From: Littorina saxatilis
Lineage: Eukaryota; Mollusca; Gastropoda; Littorinimorpha; Littorinidae
Reading direction: 5' to 3'
DNA length: 64,000 bases
NCBI RefSeq assembly: GCF_037325665.1
Contig: NC_090261.1
Coordinates: 21,849,518 to 21,913,517, forward strand
Every line of letters starts with the position of its first letter. Positions within the stretch are counted from its first letter, which is position 1. The notes below the pieces were generated by a model that did not search any database, had not been told where the DNA came from, and saw only the letters and a list, made by a program, of their open reading frames with translations. Position numbers and translations under genes: made by a program. Of the stretch, positions 44,270 to 55,394 are shown piece after piece.

Positions 44270-44889
44270 CTGAAACAGAGTAGTACTCAGCTCGAAATGG
44301 AAAATTTTCAGAAGAAAAAGTTTATGATTTGAGCACCGTCTGTCAGACTCTGTCGTTCTGTCAATTTTTCTTTGTGCGTGCGTGCGTATAATACAATCAG
44401 TACTTTTCATGAACATAAGGATTAAATTGAGAGCATACTCTTAGCAACTACAATTATACAGTGCGTAAAGCTACTGGGGGTGCTCTTTGAAGAGAGATAA
44501 ATCACTGGAGTACGTTTGTTCACGCATGTGTCACTCGGACTGACCACTTTAGCAGTGTTGTGGTGTGCCTGTATCCGTGTTATCACCACCGTCAAGGTCA
44601 ACACTGGTGACACTGTGACCCGAGTCCGTAGTACGTACACCGAAACGTGTCGGTCAATAACACTGCAGCATACATTTTGGGAGCAATTTTTCCCGGCTTG
44701 TATGTCTTTAGTCAGCAGTTTCAGAACAGTGTTACGGCTTGTGTTAAACTTTTTCATCCGGCATCACGAAGGCCCAAGTTATATTTGACGGTCAAACGTT
44801 CTGCCTGTAGAACTGTGTGCTTGTTTACTTCACCAAGCATTACTCTGCCCTGTGAGTATGCGTAATCTTTCTGTTGTGTTTTCTGTTGA
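44270..44889. other. Gene-free stretch upstream of the exon
   Basis: Probably intron if the candidate exon at 57653 belongs to the gene. Open frames on both strands lack support. Confidence 0.4.
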
Positions 44890-45400
44890 AATTATCTTCT
44901 GTTGAGGTTCGCTATGGTGTTTTCTACTGAGGTTGACTTTCCTCTCTTCCATTGAGGTTGTCTGTGGTGTTTTCTACTGAGGTTGACTTTCCTCTCTTCC
45001 GTTGAGGTTGTCTGTGGTGTTTTCTACTGAGGTTGACTTTCCTCTCTTCCGTTGAGGTTGTCTGTGGTGTTTTCTACTGAGGTTGACTTTCCTCTCTTCC
45101 GTTGAGGTTGTCTGTGGTGTTTTCTACTAAGGTTGACTTTCCTCTCTTCTGTTGAGGTTGTCTGTTGTGTTTCCTGTTGAGTTTGTCGTGTTTTTTTTGT
45201 GTGTGATTGACTTGTGCTTTCTGCTGAGGTTTTCTTTTGTATTTTCTGTTGAAGTTGATTTCTACTAACATTTTCGTTAGCAGTATTTTCTGTTGAGGTT
45301 GTCTCTGGTATTTTCTGTTGAGGTTGACTCGGATATTTTTTGTTGAAGTTGTCTTCGGTATTTTCTGTTGGGGTTGCCTCTGGCATTTGTCTGTTGAATT
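44890..45400. repeat. Minisatellite, 50-bp unit grading into shorter units
   Basis: Four to five near-perfect copies of a 50-bp unit (contains GTTGAGGTTGTCTGTGGTG and TTTTCTACTGAGG) at 44930-45170, then degenerate copies of TTTTCTGTTGAGGTTG. The minus-strand frames of Gln/Asn/Thr repeats are a by-product. Confidence 0.85.
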
Positions 45401-45605
45401 AAGTGTATTCTGCTGGGATGTCAACTTTTCAGTCAATGTGGAACGTCTGATAAGATAAGTTCTTCCTTCTTATCAATCTCTTCATAATATTCACGTTCTT
45501 CTTAATCTCATTCTTCAGTTGTAAACTACTATTCTTTGGTATCATTGTATCGCGATATTATTTTAAACCTGTGTTTGTATCACTGTTATTGTGTGTTGTA
45601 ATGGT

Positions 45606-45608
<3 letters not shown>

Positions 45609-45680
<72 letters not shown>
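45609..45680. repeat. (CT)n microsatellite
   Basis: Uninterrupted (CT)n of about 70 bp. Confidence 0.95.
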
Positions 45681-45682
<2 letters not shown>

Positions 45683-45839
45683 CTACTTGTTCTATGGTTG
45701 TATTGAAACATGATCATACATAATGCAATGAAGACATTATTTAAACAAGTAAATAATTCTTTGATATGATATTCCATCATTCTTAATGCATATTGAAATG
45801 TCTTTTCAATTGTAGGATAAGTTAATTATGTAAATTGTA

Positions 45840-45995
45840 TTGTAGTTAACTTAACTTCTATTTCTTCTTGTTATTAATCGAGTTACCCTCATTGGGCGAG
45901 GGCCGGATGAAAAAAAAGCATGTTAAATAAAATTTTACATTGCTTATTCTGTTACCCTCGAAAAATAAAGTTCAATTCAATTCAATTCAATTCAA

Positions 45996-45998
<3 letters not shown>
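45840..45998 (+). mobile_element. LINE-type 3' tail with (AATTC)n
   Basis: GGGCGAGGGCCGGATG, an A-rich stretch, TTACCCTCGAAAAATAAAG and then (TTCAA)n. This is a typical 3' end of Jockey/CR1-group elements. (CT)n follows at 45999-46083. Confidence 0.5.

Positions 45999-46083
<85 letters not shown>
45999..46083. repeat. (CT)n microsatellite
   Basis: Pure (CT)n directly after the LINE tail. Confidence 0.95.
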
Positions 46084-46084
<1 letters not shown>

Positions 46085-46264
46085 AGTGTATAGAGAAAGG
46101 GCATGAGTGATGATGCTATAAAGCAGAGAGTAGTAGCGCAGAAAGATACATAAGCACTAAACAAGTACACACGCACTGGACATGTTCACCTGCCCCAAAA
46201 ACCGCGTATAGCGTGTCACAACGTCCAGACAGTGCCTCTGATAATCAAAGGCGCCACTCGAGGT

Positions 46265-46276
46265 TGTGTGTGTGTT

Positions 46277-46329
<53 letters not shown>

Positions 46330-46397
46330 GTTTGTGTGTGTGTCACTGTATGGTGTGTGTGTGTGTGTACGTGTGTGTGTGTTTACGGTGTGTATAC

Positions 46398-46428
<31 letters not shown>

Positions 46429-46442
46429 TTTGTGTGTGTAAG

Positions 46443-46487
<45 letters not shown>
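46265..46487. repeat. (TG)n microsatellite with interruptions
   Basis: About 220 bp of (TG)n with GTTT, GTAC and similar breaks. It yields Cys/Val artefact proteins. Confidence 0.95.
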
Positions 46488-47569
46488 CGATTAACAGTTA
46501 GCAGTACTTAATATGTTGTAATGCAAATACCGTTTGCATGAATTATTTTTTTTATATAAAATAGGAGGTATCACGGAAATAGTATTGCTAGTGAACGGTT
46601 ACTGTCGATTACAGATACGCAGGGCTTCCGGGGGGTGCGTATCGCTAGCGCTACGTGTCATTTGTCCTACGTGTCATTTGTGCTACGTGCCGCTATCGCT
46701 ACGTTGATTAGTGCTACAAATAATTTGTCTATGAGTCGCTATCATTCGTTCATTATCACTACGTGTCGACAGCACTACATCTTTCAGCGCTACGTGTCAT
46801 TAGCGAGATTTAAGAAACAGCACGTTTCGTTTTGCAGCTCGTTTCGTTTGGTGAATGAGTCACCCCGCGAAACGGAACGTGTAACGAGACGGCATAGGCC
46901 GCAGACAAGATTTAGATGTATTCACGTTTCGTTTCGGAATGAAAGGCCGGGCATGGCAGGATATGATCCGCTGACTGGGCATGGCATAATTTCAACTCCA
47001 CGAGTCAATAAAGGATTGACATACTCGCATTGCACGCACAAGAGCTTCACATTTTTCAATTCATGCACCTGATCACATACGAAGCCAGAATAAAAATTCG
47101 ATGCGATGACCTACTTCTGCTTCGCCATTTGCTTTCTCACCATGAAGTTGGATAAATGTACCAGGATCAGCACCCTTCAAAATATTTCAGTTCACAACAG
47201 TTGTCTACCTCCAATGAACACATTCTCAGCGCTGAAAGACTGTGAAAGGGTTGATGAATCTAGCAATGCATAAAATGGCCAACAAATAAAACTGTTAGTG
47301 TGCAAAAATACTCACAAAAGTTGACGAAATATTGTTCGTTTTTTGGGGGTGGAAAACGTGACTGCGTTTTGACGTTCCACGTTCCGTTTCAGTTGACCTT
47401 CACCTTTCCAGCGAGAGACCCCCGAAATAATGACGTTTACCACAACTTCAAAACGAAACGTCCCAACGTTTCGTTTCTTAAATCTCCGTAATATCGCTAC
47501 GTGTCGATACCACTACTCACTGACGACTCTCTCTTTCTCATGTTTTCTCTCGCTCTCACTCCTTCTGGT

Positions 47570-47627
47570 TTGTGTGTGTATATGTATGTCTGTGTATGTG
47601 TGTGCATGTGTGTGTCTTTTTCAGTGT

Positions 47628-47705
<78 letters not shown>

Positions 47706-47935
47706 CGTATTCTCTATCTTTCTCTCTTGCTCACTCGCTCGCTCACTCACTCTGTCTCTGTCACGTCTATCTCTCCCTCCCTCTCACTCTCTCTCTCTCT
47801 CTCTCTCTCTCAATCGCTCTTTCTCTGTACCTCTTTAAATTCGCTCTCTCCTTGTCTCTCCCGCTCTCCCCCCCCCCCTCTCTCTCTCTCCATCTGTCTT
47901 TCTGTCTTCTCTCGCTATTTCTTTCTCGCTCGCTC
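47570..47935. repeat. (TG)n then (CT)n-rich tract
   Basis: (TG)n at 47625-47703 and CT-rich sequence at 47705-47935, inside the TIR element. Confidence 0.9.
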
Positions 47936-47936
47936 T

Positions 47937-48027
47937 TTAAAGTCTTAGGTATGACCCGGCCGGGGTTCGAACCCACGACCTCCCGATCACGGGGCGGACG
48001 CCTTACCACCAGGCCAACCGTGTCGGT
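47937..48027 (-). mobile_element. SINE head fragment
   Basis: Head of the 42520-type SINE only (B-box GGGTTCGAACCC), joined to CT-rich sequence on one side and (AG)n on the other. Confidence 0.8.

Positions 48028-48108
<81 letters not shown>
48028..48108. repeat. (AG)n microsatellite
   Basis: Pure (AG)n of about 80 bp beside the SINE head. Confidence 0.95.
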
Positions 48109-48110
<2 letters not shown>

Positions 48111-48486
48111 GGTTTTTCAAAAATAGTGATATCGATACGTAGTTCTATTGAGACGTAGTGATAATGGCATGTGTGCATTGTGGCAATAGCACTACGTGCC
48201 GATAGTACTACTGTTTCTGGCAATTTGTGTCGATAGCATTACAGAAAATAGCGCAAACGATACGTAGCACAAATGACACGTTGCGCTAGCGGGACGCACC
48301 GCTTCCGGGTCCGGCTCATTTTGAAATCGAACCAACAGTACAGGACCTTTCACAACGCTCATTATAAACTAGATTTACAGGACATTTCAGCGCTCCAAAA
48401 AGTTGCCTAATTCAAAACCATTGACTCTTGTTGTTTTGGCGCTTACTTTTGTGTATGCAAATACTCCTCTTTTTGATTAACAGGCG

Positions 48487-50192
48487 CTGTAATAGCTTAA
48501 TATCATGGCTTCGGTTGATACCGCCCCAGCGCCTGAATTTCGTTACCTTGACAACGTTCACACTGTGAAGGACGGCTTGCAGCACTGGGCTGGCATCTTT
48601 CGTTCGCCCGACAGTGAGGGTCGTACCTTGCTGACCTTCAGTGACCTGTGCCAGCTGGGGGGCCGCTGGGCCGGCACGCTGCACGACAGGGGGATAGGCC
48701 GCGGTCACTATGTGGTCAACACGCTGCCCAACTGTCCAGAGCGAGTCGTAGCGGACGTCGCCATCATGCTGTGCGGAGCAGCCACCGTCAACGGCATGTG
48801 TCAGCTGAAGGACGCCTCGGACCTCAAGGCCACGCTGCGGCAAATCCGGGGCGCGCGCTGTCGTCATTGATCCTGACGTCATGCCTGGCGCCTACACTGC
48901 GCTTCTCGAAGACGTCACAAGACCTAGCGCAGGTGGTGATGTTACGTCCGAATCGCTGCCAGCGTTGAAGTTCGTCTTTCTCGTATGTCGACGCAGCGAG
49001 ACAGACACCTTAGCGACGGAAGATGCCGGAGACTTTCTAAATACTCTGCGAAGGCAGACGAGCCGTGGCTTGAAACACAATCGTGACGTAATGGAGGATG
49101 ACGAATGCAATGTGTTCACCACCTCTGGTACCACGGGCTTCTCCAAGCTGGTGGTCTTCACGCACAAGACGCTAGTGTCCTCCAACAAGCGGCACAATCG
49201 AGACCCCGGTGTGGACTTGATCGATTCCTCGTTGGGCTGGGCGGGCGGTCAGGTGGCGTCGACCTTGATGTACGGTGTCACCCGGGTCCTGTGTGACGAC
49301 AGGGCGGGCGTTCCGCCAGACATGGTCATCTTCGTCTACCGCGCCATCAAGGAGGAAGGCGTCACCATGGCCGGCGTGTCGACGTCACTGCTGCCAGGCC
49401 TAGCGCAGAAGGCGCAGAGTGATACACCGGGACAACGCCTCGTGCCTGTCGTCATCGTCTTCGGACAGCCCTTCAGTCGCCGCAACGCCACACTGGCCCT
49501 CGCCGTCGCCAGCCGTCGCCAGCTTTTTTGTGTTCAGTTACGGCCTCACCGAATGTCTCACCGGCGCCATGTTGTTCGGCACAGAACTTGGGCAGCGTAA
49601 GGATTTCCAGGCGGGTACAACCACTCCGGGTGTCGACGTGAAGATTGTGGACGCCGATGGCCACGTGGTGGAGGCTGACGTTCACGGAGAAGTACTTCTC
49701 CAATCAAGCGTTATGATGCGAGGTTACCTCCACGACCCCGAAGCCACGCGCGCCGCTTTTACCGACGACGGCTTTCTCCGCACGGGCGACAAGGGATGGC
49801 TGGACAGCGAGGGACAGCTGTACGTGGAGGGTCGGTGCGGGGACGCCATCACGCGAGGCGCATACATCTACCCGGCTTGGCTGGAAGCCAGAATCCGGGA
49901 CTGTCCCGCCGTGAAAGACGTGATGGTGGTCGGCGTACCTGACGTCACCCTGGGTAGCGAACTGTGCGCTTGCGTCATTCTGGAGTCGTCGGAAATGAGT
50001 ATCGATGACGTCAAAAAGTTTGTGGAAGATGACATCACGGTTGACACTGATGACGTTCAATCGCCAAGGCCACGTCACTACCTTGTGTTTGAATCCTTCC
50101 CTACAACGGACAACGGAAAGGTCAAGCGGGCAGAGGTCAGAAAGATGGCTGCTCAACGTATGGACTCTGTGGGGCAGCCTAGCCGAGCTTGA
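48487..50192 (+). pseudogene. Acyl-CoA-synthetase-like paralogue, broken
   Basis: Starts at ATG 48505, after a possible untranslated-exon acceptor TTGATTAACAG (48482). The protein follows its neighbour at 55416 closely but changes frame twice. One extra base lies near 48845 (CAAATCCGG for CAGTCCGG). A 10-bp tandem duplication (CGTCGCCAGC twice) lies at about 49502-49521. Preserved parts include TSGTTGFSKLVVFTH, YGLTE, RTGDKGW and GRCGDAI, then ending DNGKVKRAEV, where the lysine is kept. It was once a full adenylating enzyme of the ANL superfamily and is probably not functional now. The N-terminal 40 residues are unlike the neighbour. A programmed frameshift is less likely than decay, since two separate shifts occur. 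Confidence 0.85.
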
Positions 50193-50399
50193 AACACTTG
50201 GCTGAGATAACCACGCAATTACCTTGGCTTGGGGAGCAAAGGTGTTTCATTCAGATCCATATCATACCAGTTCAAGAAGGATGATCGTGTAGAGTTTTCT
50301 CAAAACCATACTGGGGAAATTTACGTGTTGGCTTACATCTAAAGTGATTCCAGTCAGATTCTCATTGAAGCAGTAGGTGATGATTGAAGTAATTGACTC

Positions 50400-51455
50400 T
50401 GCCTCTGGTTTTTGAAATTGGTTGTTTTCTATGCAATTATCTAGAAAATGTATTTCATCTTCGATTACTCCTCATTTTTCGCATAATCAATTTTCCCTAG
50501 GTGTATTGCTGTATCTACCAGTTTCAATGTTCAGGTCGTGGGCACTTATTCTTAGTTTACACAATGACTGTTTATATTTTCTTTGTTTAATGTATAAAAG
50601 ATGTGGTTCAGTTTTGTAATTTGTTACTATTCTTTGATAAAAATTTAACTTAGGTGAACTACTTAATTGTCCTTTCCAGAATTGTATATATTGGAGTTAC
50701 AATTTTTGACATATAACGTATTTTAACCTTTTTACATTAAAAGTAAACGGATTTTTCCAAATATGATCTAATCCAATGACTTGTAACAATTGTTTTATAA
50801 ATGATATCCATGGATATGTATCACTTCCTTTGGTGTACATCAGATTATATATATACTTTACTCAGATGAGATGGAAGATCTAAAATGTGTAGCCAGTAGG
50901 TAATGATATTACATATTATGTTAATGCTAACTGGGAATCTTCCTAATTCTCATCGTGTTGGTACTACCATAGCTTTCTTATGTACCCCAAGAATCTGTTT
51001 ACAGAATTTTGAATGAACTTTTTCATGTTGATATGCATTCTTTAAAAATGTCGGATAAATCAAATTGTTCATTTGTATTAATCTGGTGTGGAAACCAGAT
51101 TTCTGCACCATATGTTGATTTTGGTGCTATTAAACGATCATACAATTGTAACATAACTTTAATGTTGATATCAGTCTTACGAAACGTTCGACGTAAAGCA
51201 TGAAGTGCTTTGTTTGTTTGTTTGCTCAGATGATCTTGTGCTCTATTTAGACTGCCGTTTTTATGTAGGACAACTCCCAAATGCTTATATTCTTCAGCTG
51301 TTTGAATAATGTCTTTTCCACAATGAAAATATATTGACACCTTTGGATCTATTTTTGAAAATACTACTACTTTGGTTTTGTCTCTGTTTACCTGTAATCC
51401 CCATGTGTGACAAAAATAATCTAGTTTCTGCTGTAGGCCTTTCTTTGTAGCTGAA
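50400..51455 (-). mobile_element. CR1/Jockey-like LINE, 3' part, decayed
   Basis: Minus strand from about 51455: SATKKGLQQKLDYFCHTWGL, QVNRDKTKVVVFSK, then YKHLGVVLHKNGS and LYDRLIAPKSTYGAEIWFP, the thumb region of a non-LTR reverse transcriptase. Later frames give KFCKQILGVHKKA, ELGRFPVSINIICN and SAHDLNIETGRYSNTPREN, the usual C-terminus. Several stops and shifts; 5' truncated at the (TG)n tract. Confidence 0.8.
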
Positions 51456-51469
51456 AAAAAATAACGTGT

Positions 51470-51479
51470 TTGTCTTTGT

Positions 51480-51520
<41 letters not shown>

Positions 51521-51564
51521 TGTTTGCGTTTTAATAACGCGCGTGTGTCTGTTTGCGCGCGCGC

Positions 51565-51626
<62 letters not shown>

Positions 51627-51647
51627 CTGTTTGGGTTTCAATAAGGC

Positions 51648-51697
<50 letters not shown>
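51470..51697. repeat. (TG)n microsatellite with a tandem interruption
   Basis: Three (TG)n blocks separated by copies of TGTCTGTTTGCG and GTTTTAATAACGCGCG or its variant GGGTTTCAATAAGGCG. The composite unit has itself been duplicated. Confidence 0.9.
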
Positions 51698-53055
51698 CGG
51701 GGAAAGTGAACCGAATGTGCAATGTCAACAGAGAAGTTTGGACTTGACTTCTCAATATCAGTATTGATTGGCGTCTATTAGAATTGGCCTTGTGGCCTGC
51801 TTAAATAATTCTGGGTCAATCTCTAGCCAATGCGGACTGTTTTACACATACACACAGTTGGGTGGCACCCAGTTCCGCTTTGTGCATATCAGACCAGATG
51901 CACTAAACCCACCAGGAAAAATCGTGGTGTTACTGTGCGCCATATGTGCCTGTTTCTTATTGTTTCAATCAACACTTTCCACCACAGGCGCATGAAACCA
52001 TATGCTGGGGGTGAGGTTATAACTGACAAAGTGCATATTGTGTCCCAGATTTAGGAAAGTTGTTCAAAGTTTTCAACTTTTCGCGACGTTGGTTTATTCA
52101 TGTCTTATCGTCAACGCATTATAAATAGCTTAACTGGTCGAGCGCTTGATTTGGATTTTAACGATTTGTTGGTTTGACTGAAGGGGCTCTGGCTGTTTGT
52201 GCGTGCAGCTGGAGAGGAGACTATAGTGTATAATGTATGCGGCACAAACAGAGCGACCCCCTTGCACTGAAGTCAAGTTGTATATCGGTAAACCCTCCCG
52301 ATTTGTTATAAGACTGCCTCCGTTTTAAGACCCCGTTTTCTTCGATTTTCTCTTCCCAGCCTCTGTAAAGTCCACCCCCATCTTAGGACTCACTCCTTCC
52401 TAAGACCTCATTCAGTCTCGGGATTTTGGAGGTCTTTAATGGGGAGTTCCACTGTCATGGTCTGAATCGCTCACGTGTTCAAGATTATCATGTGACACCT
52501 CAGGAACGCCAAATTCTTACGACGAAAAACACAAAGAGCGAGTGTTTCAGTTAGGGGCTCCGTTCACATATGTAACTTCAGCAGGACCGACGACGCACTG
52601 CAGATTATCCCAGCCCGCTACACGTTCACGTTGCATGAAAGGAAAACAGGCCAAGTACTCGTCATAATCCCTATCGCGGCATAAATAATAGGCCGTGCGT
52701 CGTCTGTGCCGCTGAAACTGCGCAGGTATATTCTGCCCTTTAGCGTGCTCCGTACCACTGTGCTACCGCCATGAGCTGGGTCCGCCCACTTCTTGTAGAG
52801 CAAAACAACTTGTAGGCCTCTGTATAAATGTTAACGCGATCTTCGCAACACAGGCCGTTACATGCCTTGTCGTGCCGAGATAACCTGCAAGTGGCTGCAT
52901 GTTTCAGGTCAGTAGGTTGATGCACTGCATGTTACAGTACCATGTTGTGTGTGTGGTATAGTCTGGCTTCTCTGCACTGAGTACTTACGGGGACAACACA
53001 ATGTTTTGGATGAACTGACTTTAAAGTGTCTGGAACTGAAGACAACAATAAGAAA
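51698..53055. other. Gene-free stretch
   Basis: No exon, repeat or RNA gene recognised. Sequence complexity is ordinary, so regulatory DNA is possible but not shown. Confidence 0.45.
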
Positions 53056-53172
53056 TCGATACGAACGAACGAACGAACGAACGAACGAACGCCCGAACGA
53101 ACAAATAAACAAACGAACGAACGAACAAACGAAGGAACGAGCCAACGAACGGGTGAACCGCCAACGAACGAA
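53056..53172. repeat. (GAAC)n microsatellite
   Basis: (GAAC)n grading into AAAC/GAAC mixtures; frames give Arg-Thr-Asn-Glu repeats. Confidence 0.9.
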
Positions 53173-53889
53173 CAGACAACAATCACTGAAATAACATATT
53201 CTGTTGCATGCAGTTTTTTACTGATTGTCGACGAGGAAATTGCAGTTTGCTTGTGTTACTAGTGTCTTACGTTAAAATGCTATAATTGTTAAGAGTGAGA
53301 CTTTACCTCTTATATTAACAGTGCGTTGTATACTTTAACCACTATCAGTTTCTCTTATCAGCAGAGCCCCCGAAAAGATTACTTTAGTGTGAGTTAGAAC
53401 GGCGCGTCTGGGCTTGTTAACAGTGCTGGGTAGATAAAGTGGCAGCCGTTACTGATTGTCATACTGCATGCTTGTCTCGTACGTCGTTCTCCCGGCGCGT
53501 GTGCCCACTGTAGTATTCATTGTAGTATTCCGGCGTAGTACTCATAGTAGGATATCCTTATTTGGAAAATGCCAAGCGCAAAACTCCTCTCAAATCCCGT
53601 GCATTTCGTGCGTTTAAAAAAAAGCGTGGACAGCGCTCCAGTGTCAAACTGTTGCTGCACTTGTTTGGGCGTGGCTATAAGCATAGTGACATGAATTTGA
53701 TTGGTCAGTATTTTTAGGCAAAGTACATGTTCTCAGCAAACAGAAAACAAAATATTGGAAGCGTGAGTCACGCTACCCAAAAATAAATTTTTTTTTTTTT
53801 ACATATATTTTGTTTCTATAACTTTTTTCCCCATGGTTCATTCATCATCTGACGTAACTTTTTAGCGAAATCTAACCATAAGATTATTG
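53173..53889. other. Gene-free stretch
   Basis: Contains two close copies of GTAGTATTC (53511-53534). Nothing else recognised. Confidence 0.4.
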
Positions 53890-54032
53890 AAAAAAATAAA
53901 AAAATGTAGACGACCACCTTTAATATGCAACGCTTAAAGTTATATAAGATTTTGACGAGGGAAAGCGATAAGTATGTTATTATGTTGTCCCACGTGTGCC
54001 CACAGCCCACGTGCTTAAAATGCAACGCTTAA

Positions 54033-55053
54033 AGGCACAGTAAGCCTCCCGTAAACTATCACAGATACGGTCAGGCTTTTACACACAGTACAAACACCCT
54101 TCCATTTGAACGCTCACCGAACGGGAACATCCTAGGTGCCCTACGTAAAGAGCGAGCAATTTTCACAGAATTAATTTTGCGGATTGTCTCTCAGACAATC
54201 GGACCATGGTGCGTTTTGGCGCAAGATCTAACTTTTAAAATCTAAATAATAAATTGACAGCTTGTTACACAAACATTCTTAAATCAACAAAGAATTCTTT
54301 TTTCATCAATACAAGATCAGTACAATTCGAAGTTTTGAAAGTTTTAAAAAAGAAAAGCCCGGAAGCAGGGTCACGCAAGGTCGTGGTTCTCGTAGCAGAC
54401 GACGCGACGGTTTATGCCTATCGCCAGTTCCTCTCAGGGGCGGATCAGTTGCTTTGTAAGGGGGGGTGCACTTTGAATCGAAAGTGAATGTGATGGGCGC
54501 GAAGCGCCCGAATTTGCTAGGGGGATCCGGGGGCATGCCCCCCCAGAAAAAATTTTTGGCTCAAAGAAGCAAAATGGTGCCATCTGGTGCCATTTGAACT
54601 TATAAATGGTCATAGAATTAGCTTTCCCAATTTTTTTTTATAGTTTTTTTGCTGGAGGGGGGGTGCACGTGCACCCTGTGCACCCCCCCCCCCCTCGTCC
54701 GCCCCTGCCTCTGAAAAGCCATCGCTAGAGTTCTTGTGAACTACAGCCGTTTGTTTCGTGCATAGTCAGAGGTACATAATAACGTGCTATTGCAGATAAG
54801 CTCACACATCGAGTCGCATTCAAATTACTAACTGACGACTACATTGTGAAAAAGGGAAACTGGGTCACACGGGTTCACGATGGCTCAGGGGTAAGATAAA
54901 CCACGCAAAAATAAATTCTTTGAAAATTGCTCGCTCTTTACGGAGGGCACCTAGGATGTTCTCAAACGGTGAGTGTTTAAATGAAAGGGTGTTTGTACTG
55001 TGTGTAAAAGCCTGACAGTATCTGTGATGGTTTACGGGAGGCTTACTGTGCCT
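54033..55053. mobile_element. TTAA-flanked TIR transposon carrying a nested MITE
   Basis: TTAA at 54029-54032 and 55054-55057. TIRs of roughly 100 bp: AGGCACAGTAAGCCTCCCGT and then AAGCCTGAC..GTAC... mirrored at the right end. Without the nested MITE it is about 743 bp, close to the 724-bp sister at 17699-18422. No transposase. Confidence 0.85.
54435..54707. mobile_element. hAT-like MITE nested in the TTAA element
   Basis: CAGGGGCGGATC ... GTCCGCCCCTG, flanked by the 5-bp duplication CCTCT (54430-54434 and 54708-54712). The empty site is seen in the sister at about 18090 (GTTCCTCTCAACAG). Same family as 1984-2549. Confidence 0.9.
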
Positions 55054-55394
55054 TTAAAGTGAAGATGTTTTGGTGGGACTAAGGGATCAATATGCTATTC
55101 CCACGTGTTCCCACTGCCAACAGCGACTGTGCATAAAGGTTTATGCTGAAAATTCAACAGTTAAAGTGAATAGTCTGAAGAGGGAAAGGGAGAACAAGAT
55201 GTACTCCAACGTGTGCCCACTGTCCACAGAGAGTGTGCATACAGGTATACATGCTTAAAATTCAAAGGAAAGGGAACATTATGTATGTGAATTCTGCCGC
55301 ACGAAGTGCACGAGCGATATCTATTTTTGTTAGACCCTGACCCGGACTTGATTCCTACTGTGTCAAATGTGAACCTCATGTTCTCGTTCTCCAG

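Larger units (their letters stand above)
46620..48311. mobile_element. TIR element with arrays of ACGTGTC sub-repeats
   Basis: Left edge GGTGCGTATCGCTAGCGC and TACGTGTCATTTGT; right edge is its inverted counterpart (ACAAATGACACG, TTGCGCTAGCGGGACGCACC). Inside each edge, units of the form GCTACGTGTC(A/G)(T/A)TA repeat at 12-24 bp spacing (46640-46800; inverted 48125-48290). A second inverted pair AACGTTTCGTTTC (about 46815-46935 and 47345-47480) lies further in. The centre carries (TG)n, (CT)n and a SINE head. No transposase; class unknown. Confidence 0.6.
53890..55270. repeat. Diverged tandem repeat upstream of the synthetase gene, split by a transposon
   Basis: Three related segments: about 53930-54028, 55058-55170 and 55180-55275. 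They share CCACGTGTGCCCAC / CCAACGTGTGCCCACTG, GTGCATA and CTTAAAATTCAA. The TTAA element at 54033-55053 sits between the first and second. These could be promoter-proximal sequence of the gene at 55416. Confidence 0.45.

Noticed and set aside
44959-45436. Gln/Asn/Thr-rich minus-strand protein
   Set aside because: Follows a 50-bp noncoding minisatellite; the period is not a multiple of three and the frame is kept only locally.
46213-46511. Cys/Val-rich frames in (TG)n, also at 47430-47838 and 51470-51755
   Set aside because: Microsatellite translations with no start context, splice sites or conservation.
48505-50192. Programmed frameshifting in the broken synthetase
   Set aside because: Two independent shifts, one from a 10-bp duplication, with no slippery site; ordinary decay explains it.
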